DNA of 64,000 nt from DATGKG01 sp963851325 (GTDB lineage Bacteria; Desulfobacterota; Binatia; Binatales; Binataceae), in assembly GCA_963851325.1 (NCBI GenBank), contig CAWKOR010000001.1, positions 1,364,001 to 1,428,000 on the forward strand, given 5' to 3'. The stretch's first letter is position 1. Every line of letters starts with the position of its first letter. Made by a program: the position numbers and the translations under genes. Below the pieces are notes generated by a model, which searched no databases, was not told the DNA's origin, and saw only the letters and a list, made by a program, of their open reading frames with translations. Below are positions 33,765-42,689 of the stretch, one piece after another.

Positions 33765-34738
33765 GCGGTGACGTGGCGATGCGCCACAATTTCGGACTTC
33801 GAAAAAGACTGCGCAACCGTCTGCGCGCCATGGATGCCGTAGAGCCTCCAGGCACGAATGGTAATGGTGAGGCTGGTGACGAGAACCGCGGCGCCGATCG
33901 CAACATGCGCAGTGGTTGGGAAAACCGCGCGCCGGGTCCAGATGGTAATCGCTCCCAGGCAGATTTGCGTGATCAGCAGCAGGAACAGGGCGAGTGCCGG
34001 ACGCCGCAGATGCGCCTCCGCGCGATGGGCGCCTAGCACCCGTGCGACGGTCCAGACGACAAAGCAAGTGACTATCACCGCGCCGCATCGATGAATGAAG
34101 TTTATGGCGATGAATTCGTTCCAGATCGGCGGCACTGCCTGCCCGAACGATGCAGGAAAATCGGGAATCGCCAGTCCGGCACCGAGATGACGCATCAGCG
34201 CCCCGACCAGTATTTGCAAATAAATAATGCCGGTCGTAATCGCGGACAGCTTCGCCAGCGCAATGCGTGCGGGGCTTTCTTCGCGCGGCGTGGTCTCGAT
34301 GAACCATGGGCTGGTGAAAATCGCCAGTGCCACCACGAGACAGAAGAACGCATTCGCAGTGGCGGTATGCGCCATCGCGATCGTTAGCGGAATCAGAAAG
34401 AGAACCGTGATGCCACCAAGGATCGCCTGAGCGATAACGAGGACAAACGCGATCGCCGCAAGGACTCGCACCCAGTAGCGAGGTTCGCGAAGTATCGCCC
34501 ATAGCATCAGCGCAAGGGTCAGGATCGAGACGATACCGGCCACCACACGATGGCTGTACTCAAAGAGCACTCCGCCCTGGAGAGACGGAATCAGCTTGCC
34601 GAACGCGAGCGGCCAGTCCGGCACCGATAGTTCGGAGCCGGTCGATTTGACGAGGCCACCGACGAAGATCAGCACGAAGGTTGCGCTCGCGAGGAGAATC
34701 GCAAATCGATGCAGTCCCGTATTTTGGTTTTCAGGCAA
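33761..34738 (-). CDS. ctaA: Haem A synthase CtaA
   Basis: Oxidises haem O to haem A. Eight-helix membrane protein: LLASATFVLIFVGGLVKSTG, SVPDWPLAFGKLIP, FEYSHRVVAGIVSIL with a haem-ligand His, MRHLGAGLAIPDFPASFG and FIHRCGAVIVTCFVV with another His, and HVAIGAAVLV. I chose TTG 34738, eleven bases after GAGGAAC, because homology starts there; a GTG at 34822 would add a basic stretch that looks like translated intergenic repeat. Lies between ctaD and ctaB. Confidence 0.9.
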   Translation of the reverse strand: MPENQNTGLHRFAILLASATFVLIFVGGLVKSTGSELSVPDWPLAFGKLIPSLQGGVLFEYSHRVVAGIVSILTLALMLWAILREPRYWVRVLAAIAFVLVIAQAILGGITVLFLIPLTIAMAHTATANAFFCLVVALAIFTSPWFIETTPREESPARIALAKLSAITTGIIYLQILVGALMRHLGAGLAIPDFPASFGQAVPPIWNEFIAINFIHRCGAVIVTCFVVWTVARVLGAHRAEAHLRRPALALFLLLITQICLGAITIWTRRAVFPTTAHVAIGAAVLVTSLTITIRAWRLYGIHGAQTVAQSFSKSEIVAHRHVTA

Positions 34739-34842
34739 TCTTAAATTGTTCCTCGACTCCGCTGCGTTCCGCCTCGGAAGCAGCTTCGCTGCGGCGCTGC
34801 GTACCCCCTTCGGGCCTCTCACGCAGAGAATTTCTCGTCACG

Positions 34843-36597
34843 TCAGTCGGCCGCCGCGCTCATGTGCTCGGGCGGCGCGTTCTGCGGCCAATAATCCTCT
34901 TTGGTCTCCGGCGAGCTGTATTCGTAGGGTCCGCGATATACGGTCGGCAGCTTGCCTGGCCAGTTACCGTGTCCGGGATGAACCGGAGTAGTCCACTCCA
35001 GCGTGTTGGCATGCCATGGATTCTCGGTCGCCGCTTCGCCCCACCAGTAGCTGTAGATCATGTTGAACAGGAGCAGGAACTGCGCGGCCCCGAGCACCAA
35101 CGCGCTCACCGAGATGAACTCGTTGATGCCCGCCAGCGGTTTGAGGAAGTCGTACTGGAGCGGATTGTAGATGCGGCGCATGTGGCCACCCATCCCGAGG
35201 ATATGCATCGGGAAGAAGGTGCAGTTGAAAGCGACGAAGGTGATCCAGAAATGTACTTTTCCGATCTTCTCGCTCATCATGCGGCCGAACATTTTCGGAT
35301 ACCAATAGGTAATTCCCGCGAAAATGCCGAACAGACTTCCACCGAACAGCACATAGTGAATATGAGCGACGATGAAGTAGGTGTCGTGGATGTACATATC
35401 CACCGGCGTGCACGCCATGAAAATTCCCGACAGGCCGCCGATGACGAACATCGCCACGAACGACAGCGCATTGAGCATCGCCGCGGTGAAGTGGATGTTT
35501 CCTTTATACAGGGTGCCTAGCCAGTTGAAGGTCTTGATGGCCGACGGAACCCCGATCACCATCGTGGTGAGCATGAAGCTGGTGCCCAGCGCCGGATTCA
35601 TCCCGGACTGGAACATGTGATGGCCCCATACGATCCACGACAGGAACGCGATCGCGATCATCGCATACGCCATCGCGCGATAACCGAAGATCGGCTTGCG
35701 CGAGAAGGTCGCAATGACATCCGAGGTGATGCCCATCGCGGGCAGGATCATGATGTAGACTTCGGGATGTCCGAAGAACCAGAACAGATGTTGCCAGAGC
35801 AGCGGTTCGCCGCCACCGGATGGGAGGAAGAAGTGCGTGCCGCCCATCCGATCGAACAGCAACAGGGCGAGCGCGGTGGTGAGGACGGGCAGCGCCAGCA
35901 GCAGCAGAATCGCGGTGATGAAGAGCGACCAGATCACCAGCGGGAGACGGAAGAAGGTCATCCCTTTGGTTCGCATGTTGATGATGGTCGTGATGTAGTT
36001 GATCGAGCCCATCAGCGAGCCGACGCCGAGAACGATGATGCTGATGCACCAGAGGTTCTGGCCCCAATCGACGCCGGTGTAATTCGGAACCGCGCTCAGC
36101 GGCGCGTAAGAGGTCCATCCGGCGGCGGCGGCGCCCCCCGGAACGAAGAACGACGACACCATAATGACGCCGGCGACCGCGCTGACCCAGAACGAAAGCA
36201 TGTTGAGGACCGGGAACGCCATGTCGCGTGCGCCGATCATCAGCGGCACCAGCAAGTTGCCGAAGGTCCCGACCAGGATCGGCATCACCACGAAAAAGAT
36301 CATGATGGTGGCGTGCATGGTGAACATCGAATTGTAGGTGTTGGGAGTGATGGCGTTATCTTGCTGCAGAGTTTCGGGAAAGATGCGCAGGATGGCCCAC
36401 TGATTCTCCGGCCATCCCAGCTCGAGGCGCATCAGCATCGCCATCAAGCCGCCGATCGCCATCATGAACAGCGCCACGAACAGGAACTGTTTCGCGATCA
36501 TCTTGTGATCGGTTGAGAAGAGGTAGGTGCGGACGAAACCGAGCTCGTGATGCCCGGCGTGTGCGCCATGTATTTCGACTGCGGCCGTACTGCTCAT
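34843..36597 (-). CDS. ctaD: Cytochrome c oxidase subunit I
   Basis: Catalytic haem-copper subunit, 584 residues, 12 helices. A1-type proton channel features: GHPEVYIMILPAMG with the Glu of the D-channel and the cross-linked His-Tyr pair. CuB ligands WGHHMF; haem ligands VAHIHYVLFGG and TMHATIMIFFV. A C-terminal hydrophilic tail (RGPYEYSSPETKEDYWPQ) is present. ATG start. Operon order ctaC-ctaD-ctaA-ctaB-[41 aa]-coxIII-like-[88 aa]-ctaE-coxIV-DUF420. Confidence 0.97.
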   Translation of the reverse strand: MSSTAAVEIHGAHAGHHELGFVRTYLFSTDHKMIAKQFLFVALFMMAIGGLMAMLMRLELGWPENQWAILRIFPETLQQDNAITPNTYNSMFTMHATIMIFFVVMPILVGTFGNLLVPLMIGARDMAFPVLNMLSFWVSAVAGVIMVSSFFVPGGAAAAGWTSYAPLSAVPNYTGVDWGQNLWCISIIVLGVGSLMGSINYITTIINMRTKGMTFFRLPLVIWSLFITAILLLLALPVLTTALALLLFDRMGGTHFFLPSGGGEPLLWQHLFWFFGHPEVYIMILPAMGITSDVIATFSRKPIFGYRAMAYAMIAIAFLSWIVWGHHMFQSGMNPALGTSFMLTTMVIGVPSAIKTFNWLGTLYKGNIHFTAAMLNALSFVAMFVIGGLSGIFMACTPVDMYIHDTYFIVAHIHYVLFGGSLFGIFAGITYWYPKMFGRMMSEKIGKVHFWITFVAFNCTFFPMHILGMGGHMRRIYNPLQYDFLKPLAGINEFISVSALVLGAAQFLLLFNMIYSYWWGEAATENPWHANTLEWTTPVHPGHGNWPGKLPTVYRGPYEYSSPETKEDYWPQNAPPEHMSAAAD

Positions 36598-36643
36598 CGT
36601 TCAACATTCTCCCCCGCGTTAGGCGGGCCAAAAGCTGACCAAA

Positions 36644-37309
36644 CTACTGATTGGCGTATGTATCCTTGAGCCACTTGTCGTAATCCTCTTGCGATTGCAC
36701 GGTAAGGTTACCCTTCATTCCCGAATGCCCAAAGCCGCACAGCTCCGCGCATGGAATCTCGTACTGTCCCGGCTCGGTGGCCTGGAACCACACCTCGATG
36801 GTGCGGCCCGGAACCGCGTCCTGCTTGAGCCGCATGTTCGGCACAAAGAAGCTGTGGATCACGTCCTTCGATTCAAGGCCGAGACGAATCACCTTGTTAA
36901 GCGGCACGTGAAACTCGTTCTCGACCGTGACATCGTCCTTGGTGCCGAGCTTGCCGTCGGGGCCGGGATAAGTGATCTCCCAGTTGAACTGCTTGGCGGT
37001 CACTTTGTAGAAGAAATCGCCCTTTGGACCATTCTCCTTGATGTCCGCCCAGGTGGAGCGGCTCAGAAAAGCGAGCGCGACCAGGATGACGGTGGTCGCG
37101 GTGGTCCAGGTAATCTCCAGCTTACTGTTGCCTTCGATGTATTCCGCTTTGCGTCCCGGCCGCGAACGATACTTCACCAGGAAGACGACAAGGGTGATGG
37201 TTACCGCTACCCAGGTAATCATCGTGATCCAGAAGATGAGGAGGAAAATCGAGTCGATGGAAGGACCGAAGGTCGAGATATCGTGTGGAAACCACAGCTT
37301 TTCGAGCAT
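36644..37309 (-). CDS. ctaC: Cytochrome c oxidase subunit II
   Basis: Holds the CuA electron-entry site. 221 residues: two N-terminal helices (IFLLIFWITMITWVAVTITL, TTATTVILVALAFL), then the periplasmic cupredoxin domain with FNWEITYPGPDG, DVIHSFFVPNMRLKQDAVPG and the CuA motif CAELCGFGHSGM. There is no C-terminal cytochrome c domain, so electrons must come from a separate carrier. First gene of the oxidase operon; ATG start. Confidence 0.96.
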   Translation of the reverse strand: MLEKLWFPHDISTFGPSIDSIFLLIFWITMITWVAVTITLVVFLVKYRSRPGRKAEYIEGNSKLEITWTTATTVILVALAFLSRSTWADIKENGPKGDFFYKVTAKQFNWEITYPGPDGKLGTKDDVTVENEFHVPLNKVIRLGLESKDVIHSFFVPNMRLKQDAVPGRTIEVWFQATEPGQYEIPCAELCGFGHSGMKGNLTVQSQEDYDKWLKDTYANQ

Positions 37310-37723
37310 CGTAAAGTCTCACCCCTATCGTGCGCGTCAAGCCGCGTCGTCAGAACTGACTCGCGGAACAAGTCTGACGGGCGTCGTTGCGGCGCTATGC
37401 AAACCAATCATTTATGAGTTGAAATTTCCAGCGATTGTGCGCCTGCGCGCGAGCATTCTGAAATGAAAAATTCAGCATGCCCCAAGGAATCCTGCTAACG
37501 GGCAGTAGCAACGTCGCGGCACCATTTTCCAGTGTTTACGGGCTTTTGCAAGGTACCCGCGACAGGTTTTAGGATGTTGCTGGTTGTGCGGTCTCACCAA
37601 GCGGGCGCATTAATGCTTTCCATATCTCAACTGCGTTTACGTATCGCGATTTCAACCGACCGCACTGTTTGCGAGGTCGTCACTTTCCGCTAGAACTCCT
37701 TTGGTTGGGGAGGCTGTCGACTC
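37310..37723. other. Divergent intergenic region, ctaC / fadD
   Basis: 414 bases with no coding frame, RNA gene or repeat that I can support. It must hold the promoters of the oxidase operon (minus) and the acyl-CoA ligase (plus). A good ribosome site, GGGGAGG, precedes the plus-strand ATG. Confidence 0.6.
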
Positions 37724-39511
37724 ATGCCCGAGCATTTCGCAACTCTGGCCCAGGCGTTCGATCATCAGGCACGCAAGTACGGCTCGCGCACGCTGCTCAA
37801 ACAGAAGCGCGATAAAGTTTGGCGCGATTTCTCGTGGAGCGAGATCTCGGAGGCCGCGGGCAAGCTGCGCGCCGGTCTCATCAAGATGGGCATCAAGCCG
37901 GGCGACCGTGTTGCGATTCTGTCCGACAATTCGCCGCAATGGGTAATCGTCGATCAGGCCATCCTCGGCCTCGGTGGGGTTACGACGCCACTATTCACCA
38001 CCAGCGGCGCCGAAGAGCATCGCCACGTGCTCAACGACTCGGGCGCGCGGATCATTGCCGCCAACGGCGACGACATGGTGAAGAAGGTCATCGAGATGGG
38101 CGGCTCGATTCCGAGCATCGAAGGCATTATCGCTTTGCACCCGGGAGCGAAGGATCAGGCCGCCTCGAATGGCACGCCGCGCGTCATGACGCTGGCTTCC
38201 GCTAGCGCCGATGCACCGGCACCGGTCGGCGAGGGCAAACGCGAGGACCTGGCAACGCTCATCTATACGTCAGGGACGACCGGCCCCTCCAAAGGCGTAA
38301 TGCTCACGCATGGCAACCTGCTGTCGAATGCCGAGGATGCGGTGGCGGTGCTCGACGTGAACGAAGGTGACAACATCCTGTCGTTTCTACCGATCGCGCA
38401 TTCGTTCGAGCGGACCGCGGGATACTATACGGTCATGCTCGGTGGAGGTGAGATCGCATACGCTGAAGGCCTTACGCAAATCCCCGCCAACCTGCAGGAG
38501 ATCAAACCGCGCCTGCTGCTGGTGGTGCCGCGCTTGCTCGAGGCGATTTACGACCGCGTGCAGAAGACGGTACGGAGCAGTCCTCCGCTGCGACAGCGGT
38601 TGTTCGGCCTCGCGATCGAGGCCGGCAAGCGCGCGACCGAATACCGGCACAGCGGGAAACCGATGCCGCCGCTGCTCGCGATGCAGATGGCGATTTATCG
38701 CAAGCTGGTGTTCCAACGCATCCATAGCGTCTTCGGTGGGAGGCTGCGCTACTTGATTTCAGGCAGCGCGCCGCTGCCCAACGAGATCTACCACTTCCTC
38801 GCGGCCGCCGAGATTCCGCTGGTCGAGGGCTATGGCCTCACTGAGGCCGCGCCGATCGTATCGGTGAATCTCCTCCCCGGGCGCGCGAAGATCGGAACCG
38901 TCGGGCGGCGTCTTCCGCACGTCGAGGCGAAAATTGCGGGCGACGGCGAACTGCTGGTGCGCGGCCCCAATGTGATGAAGGGTTACTTCGGGCTTGAGAA
39001 GGAAACCGCCGAAACTATCGATCCCGACGGATGGCTGCACACCGGCGACATCGCGCAAATCGACAGCGACGGTTTCATCACGATCACCGATCGCAAAAAG
39101 GAAATCATCGTGCTGTCGGGCGGCAAGAACATTTCGCCTGCCTACCTCGAAACGAAGCTGGTATCCGATCCTTACGTCTCGCAGGCATGTGTGTTCGGCG
39201 ATCGCCGCAAGCATCTTGCCGCACTGCTGGTGCCCGCCCTGGAAAATCTTGCCGATGTGTTGAAAGAGAAGGGCCTCGCGGGAAGGCCTCCTGAGGAAAT
39301 CGTGAAGTCGCCGGAGCTGCGATCCTTTTATCAGGCGCGCTTGCGCGAATTTAACAAGCCGCTCTCCGACGTCGAAGCGATCGCGGCCTTCACCCTCATC
39401 GCGCAGCCGTTCTCGCAGGAAAATGGCGAGATGACGCCGACGATGAAAGTGCGCCGCCGCGTTGTGCAACAGCACTACAAGGACACCATCGATTCGATGT
39501 TCCGCGACTAA
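37724..39511 (+). CDS. Long-chain fatty acid-CoA ligase (FadD15-like)
   Basis: AMP-forming ligase of 595 residues that activates long-chain fatty acids. ATP loop TLIYTSGTTGPSKGVMLTHG, LPIAHSFERTAGYY, VEGYGLTEAAPIVSVN, WLHTGDIAQIDSDGFITITD and DRKKEIIVLSGGKNISP are all of the FadD15/FAA type with its internal insertion. No membrane anchor. Feeds beta-oxidation or lipid synthesis. ATG preceded by GGGGAGG. The two-hairpin tandem repeat follows directly after the stop. Confidence 0.93.
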   Translation: MPEHFATLAQAFDHQARKYGSRTLLKQKRDKVWRDFSWSEISEAAGKLRAGLIKMGIKPGDRVAILSDNSPQWVIVDQAILGLGGVTTPLFTTSGAEEHRHVLNDSGARIIAANGDDMVKKVIEMGGSIPSIEGIIALHPGAKDQAASNGTPRVMTLASASADAPAPVGEGKREDLATLIYTSGTTGPSKGVMLTHGNLLSNAEDAVAVLDVNEGDNILSFLPIAHSFERTAGYYTVMLGGGEIAYAEGLTQIPANLQEIKPRLLLVVPRLLEAIYDRVQKTVRSSPPLRQRLFGLAIEAGKRATEYRHSGKPMPPLLAMQMAIYRKLVFQRIHSVFGGRLRYLISGSAPLPNEIYHFLAAAEIPLVEGYGLTEAAPIVSVNLLPGRAKIGTVGRRLPHVEAKIAGDGELLVRGPNVMKGYFGLEKETAETIDPDGWLHTGDIAQIDSDGFITITDRKKEIIVLSGGKNISPAYLETKLVSDPYVSQACVFGDRRKHLAALLVPALENLADVLKEKGLAGRPPEEIVKSPELRSFYQARLREFNKPLSDVEAIAAFTLIAQPFSQENGEMTPTMKVRRRVVQQHYKDTIDSMFRD

Positions 39512-39513
39512 CG

Positions 39514-39667
39514 GCACGGCATTCCATGCCAACGGGGCGGGCGGCTGTAGGGTGCGGAGCTATGTGGGCAGGCCGATGGCCTGCACGGCATTCCATGCCG
39601 ACGGGGCAGGCGGCTATGGGGTGCGGAGACTCTGTGGGCAGGCCGATGGCCTGCATAACATTCTATG
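39514..39667. repeat. Tandem repeat of a 69-70 base double-hairpin unit
   Basis: Two head-to-tail units (39514-39582 and 39583-39652) differ at a handful of positions; a third, decayed start (39653-39667) follows. Each unit has two small palindromes: GGCATTCCATGCC and GCAGGCCGATGGCCTGC. The third partial unit supplies the ATG of the next gene. REP-like element or terminator array after fadD. Confidence 0.8.
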
Positions 39668-40201
39668 AAGTTCGATCCGGTTACCGGAAAACCTGAATGG
39701 GCGCCGCGGGTGCGGATGGAAAACATCCGACGCATTTACCAGAACGACGCGCGCGGCATCCTCGACGAGGAACTGCTCGACGACGTCGGCATCACATTGT
39801 ATTGCCGCTGCGAAAGCATCCTCGACGCGTCGGACGCGGCGCTCGGGAAGGTGCATTGCCCGAGTTGCGCCGCGATCATCATGCGCGCGAGACTCGACCA
39901 GAATGAGCGGGTCCTGTGCGCGCGATGCGGATGGACAATTCGATGGATCGATTATCAGCGCACCTATCAGCACAAGGATTTGTGGGGTGGCGGGTTTGCC
40001 GATGCGATGCGTGAGTTCATAGCACGATGGGAATCGCGTCCGAGCGCACGCGAGAAGATGTTACTCATCGATCGCTTGATTCACATTTGGCATTGGCAAT
40101 CGAGTAAAGAGCGAGGCGCGACACGTCCGGCCGCGCCTAACTTCATCGAAGGCAGCCGCAAACAGGTGATTAAGTTTCTCGATGAGCTCTCATCGGTATG
40201 A
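39665..40201 (+). CDS. Cys-rich zinc-ribbon-like protein, function unknown
   Basis: 178 residues, soluble. Cys pairs lie in ITLYCRCESIL, VHCPSCAAII and VLCARCGWTI, enough for a zinc-binding fold at about residues 41-90; the C-terminal part is helical and Trp-rich (DRLIHIWHWQSSKE). I do not recognise the family. The start codon falls in a decayed copy of the tandem repeat, so the gene may begin further downstream or the repeat may have inserted at its 5' end. Confidence 0.65.
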   Translation: MKFDPVTGKPEWAPRVRMENIRRIYQNDARGILDEELLDDVGITLYCRCESILDASDAALGKVHCPSCAAIIMRARLDQNERVLCARCGWTIRWIDYQRTYQHKDLWGGGFADAMREFIARWESRPSAREKMLLIDRLIHIWHWQSSKERGATRPAAPNFIEGSRKQVIKFLDELSSV

Positions 40202-40234
40202 CTAACCTTCCAATTGTCTTACGATAAGACCGTT

Positions 40235-40597
40235 ATGCCGACAGAAGTTCAGAAAATAGGTCCGAAGTACCAGGTCACGATTCCTAAGGCGGTACGAACC
40301 CAGTTGGGATTGAAAGTCGGCGACCTGGTTCAGGCGCGGGTGGGGAAAAATCACACCATCATTCTAGAGCGCAAACGCCTGGTGGATTTCCATCAGTCGC
40401 TCGAAGAAGACCTGCGCGCCTCGGAGGCCGACTTTAAGGCTGGCCGCTATCTCGGACCATTCGATACCGCGGATGAGCTGATGAAGGCGTTGAGAGCACC
40501 AACACGCACACAGCCCGCTTTGATCCCGAAGCGTAAGAAACCCGCGGCTCGTCGCCTGGCAAAATCTACCTCACATGCGCACAGTCGCATCAGATAG
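40235..40597 (+). CDS. AbrB/MazE-type antitoxin
   Basis: 120 residues. The N-terminal SpoVT-AbrB swapped-hairpin DNA-binding domain reads VQKIGPKYQVTIPKAVRTQLGLKVGDLVQARV; the rest is a charged, presumably toxin-binding tail with a Lys/Arg-rich end. ATG 40235 is chosen; a TTG at 40214 is possible. Overlaps the toxin frame by 23 bases, a usual toxin-antitoxin arrangement, and probably autorepresses the pair. Confidence 0.85.
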   Translation: MPTEVQKIGPKYQVTIPKAVRTQLGLKVGDLVQARVGKNHTIILERKRLVDFHQSLEEDLRASEADFKAGRYLGPFDTADELMKALRAPTRTQPALIPKRKKPAARRLAKSTSHAHSRIR

Positions 40598-40889
40598 ATT
40601 TCGGCGACTGTTTAATGCCGCTCCTCCCGAAGTTCAACGAGCCTTCGATAAACAGGTTAGACACTTGTTACGCGACCTGCGGCACCCTTCGCTGCGCGCC
40701 AAGAAGTACGATGAAAGCACTGGTCTATGGCAGGCTCGCGTGACCGGATCGTGGCGTTTCTATTTCCACATCGAGGGGCGACACCTACATCCTCTACACC
40801 ATCAAGCCTCATCCGAAATGAGAGCGCCCCGAGGAACCAAGGCAACAGGAATTTATCGCCCGCAAATGCAAAGCGAGCGACCGTCATGA
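40575..40889 (+). CDS. RelE/ParE-type toxin, C-terminus frameshifted
   Basis: The first 67 residues read as a small RelE/ParE-fold toxin (RRLFNAAPPEVQRAFDKQVR, GLWQARVTGSWRFYFHIEG). A one-base excess in the G run at 40775-40778 then shifts the frame: as written it runs to 40889 with an unrelated tail, but in the next frame it continues DTYILYTIKPHPK and stops at 40821, the normal ending for these toxins and a normal 81-residue length. Either the toxin is dead or the base is a sequencing error. Confidence 0.75.
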   Translation: MRTVASDRFRRLFNAAPPEVQRAFDKQVRHLLRDLRHPSLRAKKYDESTGLWQARVTGSWRFYFHIEGRHLHPLHHQASSEMRAPRGTKATGIYRPQMQSERPS

Positions 40890-40931
40890 TGATGGCCGCC
40901 CGCTGCGAGGTTCCAATATTCTGGTCGCGCG

Positions 40932-41432
40932 CTATCCCTTCGATGCTCCGTTCTCTTGCGCCAGCAGCGTGTGAATCGTAATCAGCTTCTTGATTGAATA
41001 GGCGCGCTTGCCTTTCGGTGTTTGTACCTCGACATCATCGTCGACGCCTTTTCCAATCAGCGATTTTCCCAGGGGCGAGGAGAGCGAGATCTTGAGCTGC
41101 GCGCCGTCAACTTCTTCCGGCACCACGATTTCGTATTCATTGCTGCCGCCCTCATCGAGGTCTTCGAGTTCGACCTTGCTGCCGAGGCCCACCGTGTCGC
41201 GCGGGATCGAATTGAGATCGATGGTGGCGAGCTCGGCAACTCGCGCTTCGAGGTTGTTGAGGCGCGCGCGCAGAAACTCCTGACGCTGTTTCGCCATCGC
41301 CCATTCGGCGTTTTCGGACAGATCGCCGTGTGCTCGCGCCCGCTCCAGTTCCTTGGGCAGGTCGATGGTCAGCTCGCGCTTGAGCACTTCCATGTTCTCG
41401 CGCAGCCGCTTTACTACTGGGAGTTCAGCCAT
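40932..41432 (-). CDS. greA: Transcription elongation factor GreA
   Basis: Rescues backtracked RNA polymerase by stimulating transcript cleavage through the secondary channel. 166 residues: N-terminal coiled coil with the acidic tip ARAHGDLSENAEW, which places the catalytic Asp/Glu, then the FKBP-like C-terminal domain (YEIVVPEEVDG, LSSPLGKSLIGKGVDDDVEV). Slightly longer than the usual 158 because of a C-terminal tail. ATG start. Monocistronic-looking. Confidence 0.95.
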   Translation of the reverse strand: MAELPVVKRLRENMEVLKRELTIDLPKELERARAHGDLSENAEWAMAKQRQEFLRARLNNLEARVAELATIDLNSIPRDTVGLGSKVELEDLDEGGSNEYEIVVPEEVDGAQLKISLSSPLGKSLIGKGVDDDVEVQTPKGKRAYSIKKLITIHTLLAQENGASKG

Positions 41433-41498
41433 ACTCAGTTGCTCTCACTTTGAGATTCGATCTTGCTAGCAAACTCGGCGGCGATGCGCCGCCGCACT

Positions 41499-41732
41499 TC
41501 AGTCGGCGACGATCGAAGTCAGGCTCCGATTGACGCCGGGTACGCTCTGGATGCCTTGCACGACCAGTTCACCGAGCGTGGTGACGTCGGGCGCTTCCGC
41601 GATCGCAATGATGTCGTGGGGCCCGGTCACCGCATGCGCCATCGACACGCCTTTCACCTGGCGAATCTTCGAGGCGACATCACGCGCTTTACCCGGTGAA
41701 GTGTCGATCAGGATAAAAGCCTTAACCACCAT
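41499..41732 (-). CDS. Stand-alone Lrp/AsnC ligand-binding (RAM) domain protein
   Basis: 77 residues consisting only of the AsnC-type effector domain: VVKAFILIDTSPGKARDVAS, VKGVSMAHAVTGPHDIIAIA, LGELVVQGIQSVPGVNRSLT. No HTH. Such short forms bind amino acids or other small ligands and form dimers or larger rings; they may modulate full-length Lrp proteins. ATG preceded by GGAGGGAG. Confidence 0.88.
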   Translation of the reverse strand: MVVKAFILIDTSPGKARDVASKIRQVKGVSMAHAVTGPHDIIAIAEAPDVTTLGELVVQGIQSVPGVNRSLTSIVAD

Positions 41733-41785
41733 CTGCGTTCTCCCTCCTGGAGTAGCGATTCAATGGCATAGCGCGGTCGGCGCCC

Positions 41786-42673
41786 TCACCGAAGTGGAGG
41801 CGGCGGAACCGGATTACCCTGTTCGTTGTAGGTGTAAAAGCCGCGACCCGTCTTGCGCCCCAGGTAGCCCGCATCGACGTATTTCTTGAGCAGTGGGCAT
41901 GGTCGATACTTGTCGTCGCCCAGCACCCGATGCATCACCTCCATGATCGCGAGGCAGGTGTCGAGCCCAATCAGATCGGCGAGTTCGAGCGGGCCCATCG
42001 GCTGATTGGTGCCGAGCTTCATCGCGGTATCGATGTCGGTGACGCCGCCGACGCCTTCATACAGCGTGTAGATCGCTTCATTGATCATCGGCAGCAGCAC
42101 GCGATTGACGATGAAGCCCGGGAAATCCTGCGCGGTCATGGTGCTCTTGCCGACCCGTTCGGCCAGCGCCTGGGTGGTGCGATAGGTTTCGTCGGAGGTC
42201 GCCAGGCCGCGGATGATCTCGACCAGCTTCATCGCGGGGACCGGATTCATGAAGTGCATCCCGATCACCTTGTCGGCGCGAGTAGTGCGCGCGCCCATGC
42301 GGGTAATCGATATCGAGGAGGTATTGGAGGCAAAGATCACATCGGGATCGCAGACTTTGTCGAGCTGTTGGAAAATTGCGATCTTCGCGTCTTCGTTTTC
42401 GGTCACCGCCTCGATGACGAAATCGGCCTTCTTCATCATGCCGATTTCGGTTCCCGTCTTGATGCTTTCCAATACGCGGTCGCGCTCTTCGGGTTTGAAG
42501 CGGCCGCGCTGGATCATGCGATCGAGATTCTTGCGGATGCCCTCGAAGCCACGCTTGCAGAACTCCGGCGAAACATCATGCATCAAGACCGGGATTCCGG
42601 CTTGCGCGGTCACCTGCGCGATGCCGGCGCCCATCTGTCCGGCCCCGATCACGCCCACCGTATGAACTTCCAT
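41786..42673 (-). CDS. 3-hydroxyacyl-CoA dehydrogenase (3-hydroxybutyryl-CoA type)
   Basis: NAD-dependent oxidation of 3-hydroxyacyl-CoA. Rossmann start TVGVIGAGQMGAGIAQVTAQ, FASNTSSISITRMG, GMHFMNPVPAMKLVEIIRG with the catalytic His, and C-terminal domain GFIVNRVLLPMINEAIYTLYEG. 295 residues, the length of the small monofunctional Hbd/PaaH group. ATG 42673 is chosen for the GAGGAGG seven bases upstream. No thiolase or crotonase is adjacent. Confidence 0.93.
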   Translation of the reverse strand: MEVHTVGVIGAGQMGAGIAQVTAQAGIPVLMHDVSPEFCKRGFEGIRKNLDRMIQRGRFKPEERDRVLESIKTGTEIGMMKKADFVIEAVTENEDAKIAIFQQLDKVCDPDVIFASNTSSISITRMGARTTRADKVIGMHFMNPVPAMKLVEIIRGLATSDETYRTTQALAERVGKSTMTAQDFPGFIVNRVLLPMINEAIYTLYEGVGGVTDIDTAMKLGTNQPMGPLELADLIGLDTCLAIMEVMHRVLGDDKYRPCPLLKKYVDAGYLGRKTGRGFYTYNEQGNPVPPPPLR

Positions 42674-42689
42674 CAGCATCCTCCTCAAC

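Noticed and set aside
33765..34502. N-terminal extension of ctaB to about 546 residues
   Set aside because: The extra part is the out-of-frame shadow of ctaA; the ATGA overlap at 33761-33764 marks the real start.
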